5,076 nt of DNA, taken from positions 1-5,076 of the forward strand of contig CAJMRZ010000130.1 in NCBI GenBank assembly GCA_905215945.1, given 5' to 3'. Position 1 is the first letter of the stretch. Each line of letters starts with the position of its first letter. Both the position numbers and the translations under genes were made by a program. Under the pieces are notes generated by a model. The model did no database searches. It saw nothing but the letters and a program-made list of their open reading frames with translations, and was not told where the DNA came from. Source of the stretch: an uncultured bacterium. Lineage in GTDB: Bacteria; Actinomycetota; Coriobacteriia; Coriobacteriales; Coriobacteriaceae. Positions 5,075 through 5,076 of this stretch are shown here, in pieces.

Positions 5075-5076
5075 CG

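Noticed and set aside
5028..5076. C-terminal tail of a converging minus-strand gene (ADLLVAPSKLNVRLA then stop)
   Set aside because: Fifteen codons at the window edge are too few to support a gene. The plus strand also reads open here, and the inverted repeat at 5038-5074 would lie inside it.

Overview
This is a GC-rich bacterial window with strong Gram-positive-type ribosome binding sites. It looks like a gut actinobacterium, most plausibly class Coriobacteriia and Collinsella-like. That placement rests on base composition, gene style and a remembered resemblance of the proteins, and no search was run. There are no RNA genes, CRISPR arrays, insertion sequences or phage genes.

Positions 1-3761, read on the minus strand, hold a drug-efflux operon. 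It starts with a promoter (-35 at 3756-3761, -10 at 3733-3738) embedded in repeated operator-like sequences. A MarR-type regulator follows (3685-3185). Next come two ABC exporter half-transporters, a complete one (3197-1461) and one that runs off the left edge (1459-1). The regulator overlaps the first transporter gene by 13 bases, and the two transporter genes are one base apart, so the three are probably co-transcribed and translationally coupled. The first transporter has a degenerate ATPase site (Asp in place of the catalytic Glu, Gln in place of the H-loop His). This is the signature of one half of an asymmetric heterodimeric exporter of the LmrCD/BmrCD/TM287-288 type. The second half carries an unusual N-terminal extension of about 80 highly charged residues. 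The expected logic is that the MarR protein represses its own operon until a ligand, possibly an export substrate, releases it.

Positions 3804-4221 hold a separate minus-strand unit: a 96-residue protein of unknown function with an excellent Shine-Dalgarno sequence, a plausible promoter and a textbook rho-independent terminator (3804-3840).

Positions 4158-4451 form an AT-richer divergent intergenic region. After it, on the plus strand, comes a nitroreductase-family flavoprotein gene (4452-4973). Its reading frame is intact and family-like from end to end except for a single in-frame TAG at codon 61. It is therefore a very recent pseudogene, a sequencing error, or, less likely, a recoded gene. 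The last 100 bases hold two inverted repeats and no gene that can be supported.

The strongest points for follow-up are the lone amber codon in the nitroreductase, the layered operator of the MarR promoter, and the charged extension on the second ABC subunit. I did not find convincing evidence of a wholly new system.
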